From Kumtagia sp963820075 (GTDB taxonomy: Bacteria > Pseudomonadota > Alphaproteobacteria > Rhizobiales > Rhizobiaceae), in contig CAWFYS010000004.1 in the NCBI GenBank assembly GCA_963820075.1, positions 124,001-188,000 of the forward strand: DNA of 64,000 bases, given 5' to 3'. Each line of letters begins with the position of its first letter. Position 1 is the first letter of the stretch. Both the position numbers and the translations under genes were made by a program. The notes under the pieces are model-generated. The model was not told where the DNA came from and ran no database searches. It worked only from the letters and a program-made list of their open reading frames with translations. Of this stretch, positions 9,853-19,419 are shown piece after piece.

Positions 9853-9954
9853 CTAAGCAGACTTGCGTGGCTTCGCCCACGCTTCGCCTGCTTAGCCTCG
9901 TATTTTGTCGCAGGTTTCTGTCGGAAAACCGTGACACACTTTTCCGGAACCTGC
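9853..9954. repeat. Two adjacent nested inverted repeats between recF and lnt
   Basis: The first palindrome has an outer stem CTAAGCAG (9853-9860) / CTGCTTAG (9888-9895) and an inner stem GCGTGG (9865-9870) / CCACGC (9877-9882). The second has an outer stem GCAGGTT (9910-9916) / AACCTGC (9948-9954) and an inner stem CGGAAAA (9922-9928) / TTTTCCG (9940-9946). The second resembles dispersed intergenic palindromes with a GGAAAACCG...TTTTCCGGA core that I recall from rhizobial genomes. No T tract follows either stem, so simple intrinsic terminators are not the best reading. Confidence 0.6.
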
Positions 9955-10017
9955 TTGGCATACCCCGCCCAAGCCGGTCCGGACGCCACTCCGATCATGT
10001 CGGCAAACGGATGGCGA

Positions 10018-11167
10018 TCACCGATCGGGCCAGGTAGCCTGTCCCTTTTCGACGGCGACAAACTGGGCCTTGCCTTCCAGGGCCGAAAACAAGGCGCGGT
10101 CGGTTCCTGTCATGAATGCCTGACAGCCAAGTTCGTCGAGGATCGCAAACAGCGCGGCCCGGCGGCGCAGGTCGAGATGCGCGGCGATCTCGTCAAGCAG
10201 CACGAGGGGCAACTGTCCCGACATTTCGCCGGCCAGCCGCGCATGCGACAGCACGATGCCGACAAGGAGGGCCTTCTGTTCACCGGTCGAGCAGTACTCG
10301 GCCGCCATTTCGTTCGGGCGGTGACGCACCAGGAGGTCGGACCGGTGCGGACCTTCCAGGGTGCGCCCCGCCGTCTGGTCGCGCGCGCGCGCCGCCGCCA
10401 GGCTGTCGCGATACGCCTCCTCCACTTCCGTCGCGGAACGCCGCGCGATCTGCTTCCTCCAGGGTTCCGGCGATCGCGATGTCGGCCTGCGGAAACGGCC
10501 CGGACCCGGGCATGCGTTCCATCATGGCGGCCAGAAGACCCAGCAATTCGAGTCGTGCCGCGGCGATCGCCACGCCGGTCTCGGCCATCTGCGCCTCGAT
10601 GGCCGCCAGCCAGGCATGGTCGCGTCCGCCCTCCGCCAACAGGCGGTTGCGGCCGCGCATCGCCTTCTCGTAGTCCAGCGCCCGCTGGCCGTGGCGGGGA
10701 TCGATCGTCAGCACCATCCGGTCGAGAAAGCGCCGGCGATCCGTGGCGGGCCCGGCAAACAGCGCATCCATCGCCGGCGTGAGCCAGACCACGCGCACCC
10801 ATTCGAGCAAGGCCTCGGCGGATTTGGCCGTTGCGCCGTTGATGCGGACACGCCTGCCCGTCTCGCCGGCGGCCGAGCCGGTCGTTCCCGTCCCGATCTC
10901 GGAACTGCCGTAAGGTCCGTCGAGCGTCGCGTGAATGGCAAACCCGTCGGCGCTGCCTTCCCGCGCCATTTCCTCGTAGGTCGCCCGACGCAACCCGCGG
11001 CCGGGCGTCAGCATCGAGATGGCCTCCAGAAGATTGGTCTTGCCGGCGCCGTTGTCACCGGTGAAGACCACCGACCGCGGCTGAAGCGGCAGGTCGAGCG
11101 CGACATAGTTGCGAAAATTCGCCAGGCGCAGTCTGATCAGGCGAACCCGCGCCGGTTGTTCGGTCAT
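10018..11167 (-). CDS. recF: DNA replication/repair protein RecF (one frameshift)
   Basis: RecF is an SMC-like ATPase that helps load RecA at gaps and restart replication. The N-terminal part shows LRLANFRNYVALDL and Walker A FTGDNGAGKTNLLEAIS (about residues 37-53). The C-terminal part, in another frame, has the signature LSTGEQKALLVGI-type segment (here CSTGEQKALLVGIVLSHARL) and the Walker B region LPLVLLDEIAAHLD. Removing one base near 10455 joins TLEEA to IARRSATEVEEAYRDSLAAA and gives about 382 residues, a normal length. It starts 23 nt after the dnaN stop, so dnaN-recF are probably cotranscribed. Confidence 0.92.
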
Positions 11168-11189
11168 CGTCGCGAATGATCGCTCCGGC

Positions 11190-12310
11190 TCAAACCCGCA
11201 TCGGCATGAGCACGTAGAGCGTATCCTCGTCGGCCGTGTCGTGGATCAGCGTGGGCGAGCCGGCGTCCGCCAGCATGAAGCGTGCGCTGTCGCCGCTGAG
11301 CTGTGCCGCCACGTCGAGCAGGTATTTGGCGTTGAAGCCGATCTCCATCGGGTCGGCCGTGTAGTCGGCCGCGAGTTCCTCGGTGGCGCTGCCCGAATCC
11401 GGGTTGTTCACGGTAAGCGTCACCTGACCATCGCCGATCGAGATCTTGACGGCCCGGCCGCGCTCCGAGGACACCGTCGACACGCGGTCGACGGCACGCG
11501 CGAAGGTATCGCGGTCGATGAGCAGGCGCTTGTCGTTGCCGGTCGGAATGACCCGCTGGTAGTCGGGGAAAGTTCCGTCGATCAGCTTCGAGGTAAGCAC
11601 GACGCCGCCGATCGTGAAGCGGATCTTGGTGTCGGAGAGTTCGATGCTCACCGCCACGTCCGGCATGTCGACCAGCTTCTGCAATTCGCTGACGGTCTTG
11701 CGCGGAATGATGACGCCCGGCATGCCTTCCGAACCGGCCGGAGCATCGATCTCGGCGCGCGCCAGCCGATGCCCGTCGGTCGCCACGAAGCGCAGCTTCA
11801 GCTTGCCGCCTGCCTCGATGGCGTGGAAGGTAGATGCCGTTCAGGTAGTAGCGCGTTTCTTCGGTCGAGATCGCGAACTGCGTCTTGTCGATGAGCTTCT
11901 TCAGCGTCGCGGAATCCAGGCGGAAGAGATGGGTGAAGGACCCGGCCGTCAGTTGCGGGAAATCCGACTGCGGCAGGCACTGCAAGCGGAAACTGGACCG
12001 CCCGGCGACCACCGACATGGCAGTTGCCGTCATCGTCGGTGCGCAGCATGACTTCGGCGCCGTCCGGCAGCTTGCGCACGATCTCATAGAGCAGATGCGC
12101 CGGTACCGTGGTTCCGCCGGCCTGCTCCACCTGGGCCGGTGTCGCCTCGGTTATTTCGAGGTCCAGGTCGGTCGCCTTCAGTTCCAGGCTTTGGCCTTCC
12201 GCGCCGAGCATGACGTTGGACAGGATCGGAATCGTGTTGCGCCGTTCGACCACGCGATGGACGTGGTTGAGGGACTTCAGAAGGTTTGAGCGTTCCAGAA
12301 TTACGCGCAT
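11190..12310 (-). CDS. dnaN: DNA polymerase III beta sliding clamp (two frameshifts)
   Basis: The beta clamp encircles DNA and tethers replicative polymerase. The ATG at 12310 begins MRVILERSNLLKSLNHVHRV, then NTIPILSNVML and LKATDLDLEI. The middle block contains GRSSFRLQCLPQSDFPQL and FAISTEETRYYLNGIYL; the last block contains TDGHRLAR, MPGVIIPRKTV, FPDYQRVIPTGN and the clamp C-terminus TLYVLMPMRV, which matches the conserved Met-Pro-Met/hydrophobic end. Frames change near 12018 and 11834; removing a base at each restores a protein of about 372 residues, the expected size. It follows dnaA by 184 nt and precedes recF. Confidence 0.94.
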
Positions 12311-12494
12311 GACAAACCGGCTCGAATTGCTTGACGACGACAGTCGGGGAAGGCTGCCGCCAGTACCACCCGACCATTGGTGGGAATCCACCGCCAGACT
12401 GACAGCAAAAGACTGGCTAAGGCAAGTCCGCCGAACGGTCGAGGAGGCCGTTCGGCGGGCTCTGTGGAAAACGCTGCGATCCGCGATTGTCCGA

Positions 12495-14031
12495 TCAGGC
12501 CTGATCGCTGATCAGCCGCCGCAGCAGTTCCAGTTCCTGCGCCAGCGAATTGTCGTTGCCCGAGAGGTCCTCGATCTTGCGGACCGCGTGCAGGACCGTG
12601 GTATGGTCCCGCCCGCCGAACCGGCGCCCGATCTCGGGCAGCGAACGCGGCGTCATGACCTTGGCAAGATACATCGCGACCTGCCGCGGCTTGACGATGG
12701 TGCGCGTGCGCCGGTTCGACAGGAGTTCGGTCTTCGACACGTTGTAGTGCCGGGCGACGATGCGCTGGATATCCTCGATGCGCGGCCGCTTCGGCTCGCC
12801 GGAGCGGCACATGTGGCGCAGGATGTCGTCGATCCGGTCGATGCGTGATCTGCGGCTCGAAGCTCTGCCGGAACAGCAACTGGTTGAAGGCGCCTTCGAG
12901 CTCGCGGCCGCTTCCGGTCACCGTCCGGGCGATGTGATCGAGAATGTCGTCGCCGATCTTGATCGCCGGATCCTCGGCCTGGGCCGCCGCCAGCCGCAGC
13001 TTCAGCATGCCGAGGCGCATCGCGTAGTCGGGCGCCGACATTTCGAGCGCCACGCCGCCGACGAGCCTGGAGCGCACGCGCGGCTCCAGCGACTCCAGTT
13101 CCGCCGGCGGCCGGTCGGCGGCAACGACGACCTGCTTGGCACTGTCCAGCAGCATGTTGATGAGATGGCAGAACTCGTTCTGGATCGACTTGCCCTGCAG
13201 GAACTGCATGTCGTCGATGATCAGAAGGTCGATGTCGCGCAACTGCTCCTTCAGACGTCAGCGCGTTGTTGTCGCGGATCGCGGTGGCAAAGCGCCACAT
13301 GAAATATTCCGCCGTCAGATAGACGACGCGCGACTTGCCATTCTGCCGGACGGCTTCCGCGGCGACGGCCTGCAGGAGGTGCGTCTTGCCAAGGCCCACC
13401 GAGGCATGCAGGAACAACGGGTTGAAGCGCGACGCGGATTCCGCGACGGCCTTGGCGGCGGCAAGCGCCACGCGATTGGACGGACCCTCGACGAACGAGT
13501 CTGAAAGTGTAGCGCGGATCGAGCGGGGAACCGAGCACGCTGCTCCTGGCCTCGCCGTCGGCCGGCAGCGGCCGGCGCGCCGCGTCACGCGCGGCAAGCG
13601 GAGTAGCGCCGATGCCTGCCGAAAGCGGCGTGTGTACCAGGCGCGGCGGCCTTGCGTGGCGTGGCGGCGTCGCCATCATTCGTCGAACGTGATGCGCGCG
13701 TCGCGGTGCGGACGATGAATTCGACCTTCAGAAGGTCAGGGTCCTCCTGCTTCCAGAGCTCGAAAACAAGGTCGAGATAGTGGCTGTTGATCCAGGAGCG
13801 AAGAAAAGCGGTCGGGACGGAAATGCGAACAAGGCCCCTGGAGGCCTCCGACAGCTTCATGCGGCCGAACCAGCTCGAATACACCTCGGTTCCAAGCCTC
13901 GCCTTGAGTTGAGTCTTGACCCGCTCGAACAGGCTTTCGGCGGTATCGGCGCCCATCGCGCTGTTCTCCTGTTTGGCATTTATTGGAAAGAGAATGCCGG
14001 CCTTGGCTTCTCTTCCGGCGCCGCTTTGCAT
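12495..14031 (-). CDS. dnaA: Chromosomal replication initiator DnaA (about four frameshifts)
   Basis: DnaA binds DnaA boxes and opens the origin. Domain I is at the start (ESLFERVKTQLKARLGTEVY, SWFGRMKL). The AAA+ domain shows DSFVEGPSNRVALAAA, Walker A ASVGLGKTHLLQAV, the segment YLTAEYFMWRF, Walker B DIDLLIIDDMQFLQGK and the sensor region VRSRLVGGVALEM. Domain IV has RRTRTIVKPRQVAMYLAK and the DnaA signature GRRFGGRDHTTVLHAVRKI. These blocks are in different frames; removing single bases near 13682, 13505, 13257 and 12843 gives one continuous protein of about 510 residues. I chose 14031 (MQSGAGREAKAG, preceded by GAGGTG); the ATG at 13956 (MGADTAESLF, preceded by AGGAG) is a real alternative. 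The domain I sequence begins only after both. Confidence 0.94.
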
Positions 14032-14611
14032 TTCGCCCACCTCGACTTCCTTTTTTCTATCGCGCCGGCGCTCGCCCACGCTTGGCGCGAGCAGCCATTG
14101 TCGGACCCGCGCTTAGCCCGGATCGCGTAAAGTTCTGGTGTCCAGCGGGCATGGCGTCAATCGACAGCGCCTCGCCCGCTCCACACAATAATTATCAGTC
14201 TCCGGCCGAAGGCCAGAGCACCCATGTGCTCAAACGCCGTTGCTACCCCTACTCGCAAAACGCACGAAGAGACCAAACACCTCCCCACGCACGGAAAAAC
14301 TCCGTGCTACGCTCCCCCCGCTACTGGTAGGATTGGCGGGCCACAGGCCCATCTCTTCGATGGGCAGACATTACCGAACCGGGGGCGCGCCCCGCAAGGT
14401 CCGCCGTAACTGTTTTTTAAGCTTTGCCAGCAACGAACCTGCGGAATCCCGGCATTGCAGGGAAGGCGGACCGAACCAAAACATTGGGATTCAAAAGGGA
14501 TTCAAACCTTTCCCGTCGTATTCGTCGAACAAGAGCGCCGACGAAATAATCTCAAATAATTTCCTTGACAGCCGAATAGGCCGCAAACGCCTGCGAGGTC
14601 ACTGGAACGCC

Positions 14612-14620
14612 TGTGGATAA
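14612..14620 (-). promoter_or_regulatory. Perfect DnaA box
   Basis: The 9-mer TGTGGATAA on the plus strand is the exact complement of the consensus TTATCCACA. It lies about 580 nt upstream of the dnaA start in the A/T-richer part of the dnaA-rpsT gap, flanked by CCTGTG (14610-14615) and CACAGG further right. Only one perfect box was found by eye, so an autoregulatory site is as likely as an origin. Confidence 0.6.
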
Positions 14621-14821
14621 CCATAGCCTAATCAATTGAAAACACAGGGAAAATGGCAACCTGAACGGGCCCGCGCTCTGCTGCGGCGCAACGTCGATTT
14701 TTTGTGCGGTGCCGAACGCTTTTCGGACGTTTCGGAAGATGCCGCGGTGTCACGTTTTGATCCCGCAGCACGCCAATAACGGGACCGGCGAGCGGCGCGG
14801 ATCGGACTTTGACGGCAAACG

Positions 14822-14846
14822 AAAAACCCGGCCTCCAAGGGCCGGG
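14822..14846 (-). terminator. Rho-independent terminator of rpsT
   Basis: On the minus strand a perfect 7-bp stem CCCGGCC / GGCCGGG (14840-14846 and 14827-14833) with a 6-nt loop is followed by TTTTT (14822-14826). It begins 30 nt after the rpsT stop, the classic placement. Confidence 0.88.
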
Positions 14847-14875
14847 CGAATGCATGGACTACGGCATGATTGGTA

Positions 14876-15142
14876 TCAGGCGGAGAGGGCCTTGAGGCGC
14901 TGCGCGAGGCGCGAGACTTTGCGCGAAGCCGTGTTGCGGTGCAGCACACCCTTGGTGGCGGCGCGCATCAGTTCAGGCTGCGCGGCCTTGAACGCCACCT
15001 CGGCGGCAGCCTTGTCGCCAGCGGCCAGAGCCTCTTCGACCTTGCGCACGAAAGTGCGCACGCGCGAGCGGCGGTTCTTGTTGACCGCGGCGCGGCGGGC
15101 GATCTTACGCGTAGCTTTCTTGGCCGAGGATGTATTGGCCAT
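14876..15142 (-). CDS. rpsT: 30S ribosomal protein S20
   Basis: S20 is a basic primary 16S rRNA-binding protein of the small subunit. The 88-residue frame is intact and starts MANTSSAKKATRKIARRAA, with the typical NKNRRSRVRTFVRKVEEAL helix and the ending NTASRKVSRLAQRLKAL. Length and composition are normal for Alphaproteobacteria. It is followed by a strong intrinsic terminator and stands between dnaA and an enoyl-CoA hydratase gene, an order I know from Rhizobiales. Confidence 0.98.
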   Translation of the reverse strand: MANTSSAKKATRKIARRAAVNKNRRSRVRTFVRKVEEALAAGDKAAAEVAFKAAQPELMRAATKGVLHRNTASRKVSRLAQRLKALSA

Positions 15143-15302
15143 GGTGCCTCTCTCATGTCTCTGTGATGTCTGCCCGGAACGACAAGATCATCCAGGCAAT
15201 AAAACCTCTTGGCGGCCCCGGGCCACCCGACAGGCGCGGCTTATAGATGAGGTTTCCCCATCCGTCAACGCGGATTCAGGCGGCAACGGCGCATGCATTG
15301 AC

Positions 15303-16076
15303 CTACCGGTTCTGGAAATTCGCCGCTCGTTTCTCGGCAAACGCCGCCATCCCCTCCTTCTGGTCCTCGAAGGCAAAGAGCGAATGGAACAGACGGCGCT
15401 CGAACCGCAGGCCTTCGCCCAGCGTCGTCTCATATGAGCGGTTGATGGCCTCTTTCGCCATCATGACCGCCGGCATCGAGAAATCGGCGATCTTCCCCGC
15501 CGCCTTCAAGGCCACGTCGAGCAATTCGCCGGCCGGCACCACACGCGAGGCCAGGCCGCATCGCTCGGCCTCGGCGGCGTCCATCATGCGCCCCGTCAGG
15601 CACAGGTCCATGGCTTTCGACTTGCCGACAAATCGGGTGAGCCGCTGCGAACCGCCCATGCCGGGAATCACTCCGAGCGTGATTTCGGGCTGGCCGAATT
15701 TCGCCGTGTCGGCGGCGATGATGAAGTCGCACATCATGGCCAGTTCGCAGCCGCCACCAAGCGCGTAGCCGGCAACCGCCGCGATGATCGGCTTGCGCAG
15801 CCGCGCGAATTCCTCCCAGCCGACGAAGAAGTCGGCGAGATACATTTCCGCATAGGTCCGGGTCTGCATTTCCTTGATGTCGGCGCCGGCGGCGAAGGCC
15901 TTGTCGGAACCGGTCAGCACGATGGCCCCGATCTTTTCGTCCGCCTCGAACACGCGCGCGGCGGCAAGCAGCTCGGTCAGGACCTGCGTGTTCAGCGCAT
16001 TGAGCGCCTTGGGCCGGTTGAGCGTGATCAGACCGACCTTGCCGCGCGTGTCCACCATGATCGTTTCATAAGCCAT
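15303..16076 (-). CDS. Enoyl-CoA hydratase (crotonase family)
   Basis: Catalyses hydration of trans-2-enoyl-CoA in fatty-acid beta-oxidation or related CoA pathways. The 257-residue protein is intact with the usual crotonase features: NRPKALNALN at about 20-29, the oxyanion-hole segment FAAGADIKEM (about 61-70), GGGCELAMMCDFIIA with the first catalytic Glu, and GQPEITLGVIPGMGGSQRL with the second. The C-terminal trimerisation helix and KRAANFQNR end are typical of short-chain enoyl-CoA hydratases. The gene sits between mutM and rpsT as in many Rhizobiales genomes. Exact substrate range cannot be told from the sequence. Confidence 0.93.
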   Translation of the reverse strand: MAYETIMVDTRGKVGLITLNRPKALNALNTQVLTELLAAARVFEADEKIGAIVLTGSDKAFAAGADIKEMQTRTYAEMYLADFFVGWEEFARLRKPIIAAVAGYALGGGCELAMMCDFIIAADTAKFGQPEITLGVIPGMGGSQRLTRFVGKSKAMDLCLTGRMMDAAEAERCGLASRVVPAGELLDVALKAAGKIADFSMPAVMMAKEAINRSYETTLGEGLRFERRLFHSLFAFEDQKEGMAAFAEKRAANFQNR

Positions 16077-16106
16077 GCGACCGCTCCTCTTTGGGAAGGG
16101 GTTAGC

Positions 16107-17004
16107 CTACTTCTGGCAGAACCGGCAATAGAAGGTTGAGCGCCCCGATTGGACGATGCGCTCGATGCGTCCCGCGCAGCCGGGCCGCGGACAGGCATGG
16201 CCCTCGCGGTCATAGACCGAGAACGAATGCTGGAAATAGCCGAGCGACCCGTCCGTCCGGATATGGTCGCGCAGCGAGGAGCCGCCGGCCTCGATGGCTT
16301 CCGAAATGACCGAGCGGATCGCCTGCGGCGAGCGCCTCGCGTGCGCGCAACCGCCTTCTTCCCGTCCACGGCAATGGTGCCGGCTTCGCGCATCGGCGAG
16401 CAGGCCGGCGCGCCATAACGCCTCGCAGACATATATATTGCCGAGGCCGGCGATCGTTCGCTGGTCGAGCAGCGCGGCCTTCAGCGGAGCGATCCGGTTG
16501 CGCAGAAGCGTTCCCAGCATGGCGCCGTCAAGCGCGTTGCCGGTCGGCTCCGGTCCGAGACCCGCGAGCATCGGATGGTTGCCCGCGCCTTGCTCGGCCA
16601 GCAGCATGAAGCCGAAGCGCCTCGGATCGTTGTAGACCACGCGCGACAGGCCGCCGCGCGACGGCGACCAGGTGAAAGACGACGTGGTCGTGCAGCACCG
16701 ATTTCGACCGCTCGTGGTAGAACTGCCCGGGTGTTGAAACTGCCGCCGCGTCGTCTTCGATGCGGAACGAGCCGGACATGCCGAGATGGCAGATCACGGC
16801 AGGTCCGGCCTCGATGTCCAGCACGAGATATTTCGCGCGCCGCCCAAGCCCGGCGATGGTCTGCCCGGCAAGCCGCTCGGCGAAGCGATCGGGAAACGGA
16901 AAGCGCAGATCCTTGCGGCGAAGTTCGACGCCCGCGATGCGCGCGCCCTCCATCAGCGGCTGCAGGCCGCGTCGGACGGTCTCGACCTCCGGGAGTTCAG
17001 GCAT
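16107..17004 (-). CDS. mutM: Formamidopyrimidine-DNA glycosylase (about four frameshifts)
   Basis: MutM/Fpg removes 8-oxoguanine and opened purines. The N-terminus MPELPEVETVRRGL carries the catalytic Pro2 and Glu3; Lys in GRRAKYLVLDI corresponds to the conserved beta-elimination lysine. The rest shows YNDPRRFGFMLL, LLDQRTIAGLGNIYVCEALW, GGSSLRDHIRTDGSLGYFQH and a C-terminal zinc finger (ACPRPGC ... TFYCRFCQK). Frames change near 16670 and three times between about 16325 and 16405. After removing those bases the protein is about 295 residues and continuous, so I treat it as intact. Its start overlaps the deoB stop by 8 nt. Confidence 0.92.
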
Positions 17005-18235
17005 GCCGGCTGATCGTCTCGGCGAAAGGCCTTCCGTGCGCGCCCTTCGCGAGACCGAGGTGGGCGGCGATCGTCTCGCCTATGTCGGCATAGGTCGAAC
17101 GCAGGCCGACCGGTCCACCGCGCCCGCCGGGGATCAGGCCGAATATCGGCACGCGCTCGCGCGTGTGGTCGGTGCCGCGCCAGGTCGGGTCGCAGCCATG
17201 GTCGGCCGTGAGCAGCAGAAGGTCTCCGTACCTCAGCTTGTTCAGCGCCTCTGGCAGGCGGCGATCGAACGCCTCCAGCGCGGCGGCATAGCCCGGGACA
17301 TCGCGGCGGTGGCCGAAATTCGTATCGAAATCGACAAAATTGGCGAATACCAGGTCGCCGTCGGCCGCATCGTCCATTGCGGCAAGCGTCTTGTCGAACA
17401 GCGGCAGGTTGCCGGGTGCCTTGCGCACCTCGCTGATGCCGCGATGCGCGAAAATGTCGCCGATCTTGCCCATGGCGATGACGCGGCTGCCGCGCGCGAC
17501 GAGCCGGTCCAGCACGGTCGGTTCGGGCGGCGGCACCGCATAGTCGCGGCGGTTGGGCGTGCGTTCGAAGGTCGCCGCGGTCTCGCCGACGAACGGGCGC
17601 GCGATGACCCGGCCGACATTGAGCGGGTCGACCAGCCCGCGCACCGTCCTGCAAAGATCATAGAGCCTTTCGAGACCGAAATGCGTCTCGTGCGCGGCGA
17701 TCTGCACGACGGAATCGGCGGATGTGTAGCAGATAGGCTTGCCGGTGCGGATATGCTCCTCGCCGAAATCCTCGATGACGCCGGTGCCCGACGCGTGACT
17801 ATTGCCAAGGATTCCCGGAACGTTTCCGTGGGCGATGATAGCATCGGTAAGTTCGGCCGGAAAAGCCGGCACCGTGTCGGGAAAGTATCCCCATTCGAAG
17901 GGAACCGGCACGCCGGCGATCTCCCAGTGGCCGGTAATCGTGTCCTTACCGATCGAGACTTCCTCGGCTGAACCGTGGAAACTGCCCGCAAGCAAGGCGG
18001 CGTCCCGCAAAGGGTCCGTGCCGGTGGCGATGCGGGCCGCGTGGCCAAGCCCGAGCGACGCCATAACCGGCAAGGCAAGCGGTCCGCCGCGCAGCCCGTC
18101 CTGATCCGCGCCCCCTTCTGCCGCGGCGCGCGCGATATGGCCCAGCGTGTCCGAACCGGCATCGCCGAAGCGCGCGCCGTCGGGCGCGCCGCCAACGCCG
18201 AAGGAATCGAGGACGAACAGGAAAGCGCGTGACAT
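16997..18235 (-). CDS. deoB: Phosphopentomutase
   Basis: DeoB interconverts ribose/deoxyribose 1- and 5-phosphates in nucleoside catabolism. The 412-residue protein belongs to the alkaline-phosphatase superfamily: metal-binding FVLDSFGVGGAPD near the N-terminus, KDTITGHWEIAG with the phospho-acceptor Thr (about residue 95), VFANFVDFDTNFGHRRD, and ADHGCDPTWRGTDHTRE with further metal ligands. I chose the ATG at 18235 (MSRAFLFVLD) rather than an upstream one at 18289, because homology begins there. The last codons overlap mutM by 8 nt, suggesting cotranscription of deoB and mutM. The frame is clean. Confidence 0.95.
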   Translation of the reverse strand: MSRAFLFVLDSFGVGGAPDGARFGDAGSDTLGHIARAAAEGGADQDGLRGGPLALPVMASLGLGHAARIATGTDPLRDAALLAGSFHGSAEEVSIGKDTITGHWEIAGVPVPFEWGYFPDTVPAFPAELTDAIIAHGNVPGILGNSHASGTGVIEDFGEEHIRTGKPICYTSADSVVQIAAHETHFGLERLYDLCRTVRGLVDPLNVGRVIARPFVGETAATFERTPNRRDYAVPPPEPTVLDRLVARGSRVIAMGKIGDIFAHRGISEVRKAPGNLPLFDKTLAAMDDAADGDLVFANFVDFDTNFGHRRDVPGYAAALEAFDRRLPEALNKLRYGDLLLLTADHGCDPTWRGTDHTRERVPIFGLIPGGRGGPVGLRSTYADIGETIAAHLGLAKGAHGRPFAETISRHA

Positions 18236-18451
18236 GCGTGTGCCGGACCGGTGGAGGAACAAGGCTACAACAGATAGAGTTCGCCGCAACGAATAGCAAT
18301 TCGCGCCGCGGCGGCCTCACGGGTCGCGGTCGCATAGGCCCTGGTATGGGCGCGGGCAGGCTTCTTTCGGGCTCCGGTCATGCTAGAGCAAGTAGCAATC
18401 GAACCGCAACTTGGTCTAGCTTGCCGACAGATAGAGAGAAGAGGAGGAAAC

Positions 18452-19366
18452 ATGGCCAGCAGCGTCTACGAAATCCTGGATCCCCGTTTCAAACGGCTGT
18501 TCAACGGCAGCGCTCAGGTGGAAAAGCTGTTCACCGGATGCCGCTGGGCTGAAGGACCGGCCTGGTTCGCCGCCGGGCGCTATGTGATCTGGTCCGACAT
18601 TCCGAACAACAGGATGCTGCGCTACGACGAGACCAACGGCAACGTCAGTATCTTCCGCGCGCCTTGCGGCAATTCCAACGGCAACACGGTGGATCGCCAG
18701 GGCCGGCTGGTCAGCTGCGAACATTCCGGCCGGCGCGTCAGCCGCACCGAGCATGACGGCTCGATCGTCACCATTGCCGACCGCTGGCAGGGCAAGCGGC
18801 TGAACTCGCCGAACGACGTGGTGGTGAAGTCGGACGGCTCGATCTGGTTCACCGATCCCTCCTACGGGATCGAAACCGACTATGAGGGCGACAAAGCGGA
18901 GAGCGAGATCGGCGCCTGCCATGTGTACCGGGTCGATCCGCAAACGGGCACGGTGGAGGCCGTGATCACCGACATGGTGCGGCCCAACGGGATCGCGTTT
19001 TCGCCCGACGAGAGCCGGCTCTATGTCGCCGACACCGGCCGCACGCATGGGGAAGAATACCCCGCGCACATTCGGGTCTTCGATGTGGGGCTGGAGGGGG
19101 AACTGGTCGGGGGACGGGTCTTCGCCGATTGCACGGCCGGGCTGTTCGATGGATTACGGCTGGACACGGAAGGCCGCATCTGGACGAGCGCCGCCGACGG
19201 CGTGCATTGCTATGATCCGGACGGCACGCTGATCGGCAAGGTGAACGTGCCCGAGGGGGTCGCCAATTGCGTGTTCGGCGGGCCGAAGCGCAATGTGCTC
19301 TATATCTGCGGCACCACCTCTCTCTACGCGGTGCGGCTGATGGTCAATGGCGCAAGAACATACTGA
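18452..19366 (+). CDS. SMP-30/gluconolactonase-family lactone hydrolase
   Basis: A 304-residue six-bladed beta-propeller lactonase of the SMP-30/gluconolaconase/LRE family. Typical segments are EGPAWFAAGRYVIWSDIPNN (about residues 31-50), GNTVDRQGRLVSCEHSGRRV, LNSPNDVVVKSDGSIWFTDP with the metal-binding Asn/Asp, and RPNGIAFSPDESRLYVADTG. Family members hydrolyse aldonolactones using a divalent metal. The ATG at 18452 has a strong GAGGAGG site; an upstream start at 18380 is not needed. It begins 216 nt from deoB, divergently, and is followed 53 nt later by an OsmC-like gene. The substrate is probably a sugar lactone, but cannot be specified. Confidence 0.92.
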   Translation: MASSVYEILDPRFKRLFNGSAQVEKLFTGCRWAEGPAWFAAGRYVIWSDIPNNRMLRYDETNGNVSIFRAPCGNSNGNTVDRQGRLVSCEHSGRRVSRTEHDGSIVTIADRWQGKRLNSPNDVVVKSDGSIWFTDPSYGIETDYEGDKAESEIGACHVYRVDPQTGTVEAVITDMVRPNGIAFSPDESRLYVADTGRTHGEEYPAHIRVFDVGLEGELVGGRVFADCTAGLFDGLRLDTEGRIWTSAADGVHCYDPDGTLIGKVNVPEGVANCVFGGPKRNVLYICGTTSLYAVRLMVNGARTY

Positions 19367-19419
19367 GCCAAGTTTTCGCCACGTCCGCCAACCCCTTTGA
19401 AAGAATCGGGACTGTTCCC

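Larger units (their letters stand above)
14032..14875. other. Intergenic region between dnaA and rpsT, with a hairpin cluster
   Basis: No convincing gene is seen here. Between 14200 and 14393 there are five perfect inverted repeats: CTCCGGCC/GGCCAGAG (14200-14218, with one G-T type pair), GAGCAC/GTGCTC (14216-14231), GCACGGA/TCCGTGC (14289-14307), GCCCATC/GATGGGC (14347-14365) and the palindrome GGGGCGCGCCCC (14382-14393). The part from about 14410 to 14650 is visibly richer in A/T than its surroundings and holds a DnaA box. It may contain the dnaA promoter, a structured RNA, or an origin-like element; I recognise no known RNA family in it. Confidence 0.55.

Noticed and set aside
12495..14031. 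dnaA (and dnaN, recF, nusA, metK) as pseudogenes
   Set aside because: Conserved blocks are complete in order and only single extra bases separate them; essential genes in a living cell argue for sequence error.
14032..14875. Firm assignment as the chromosomal origin
   Set aside because: Only one perfect DnaA box was found by eye and alphaproteobacterial origins often lie away from dnaA; marker-frequency or skew data are needed.
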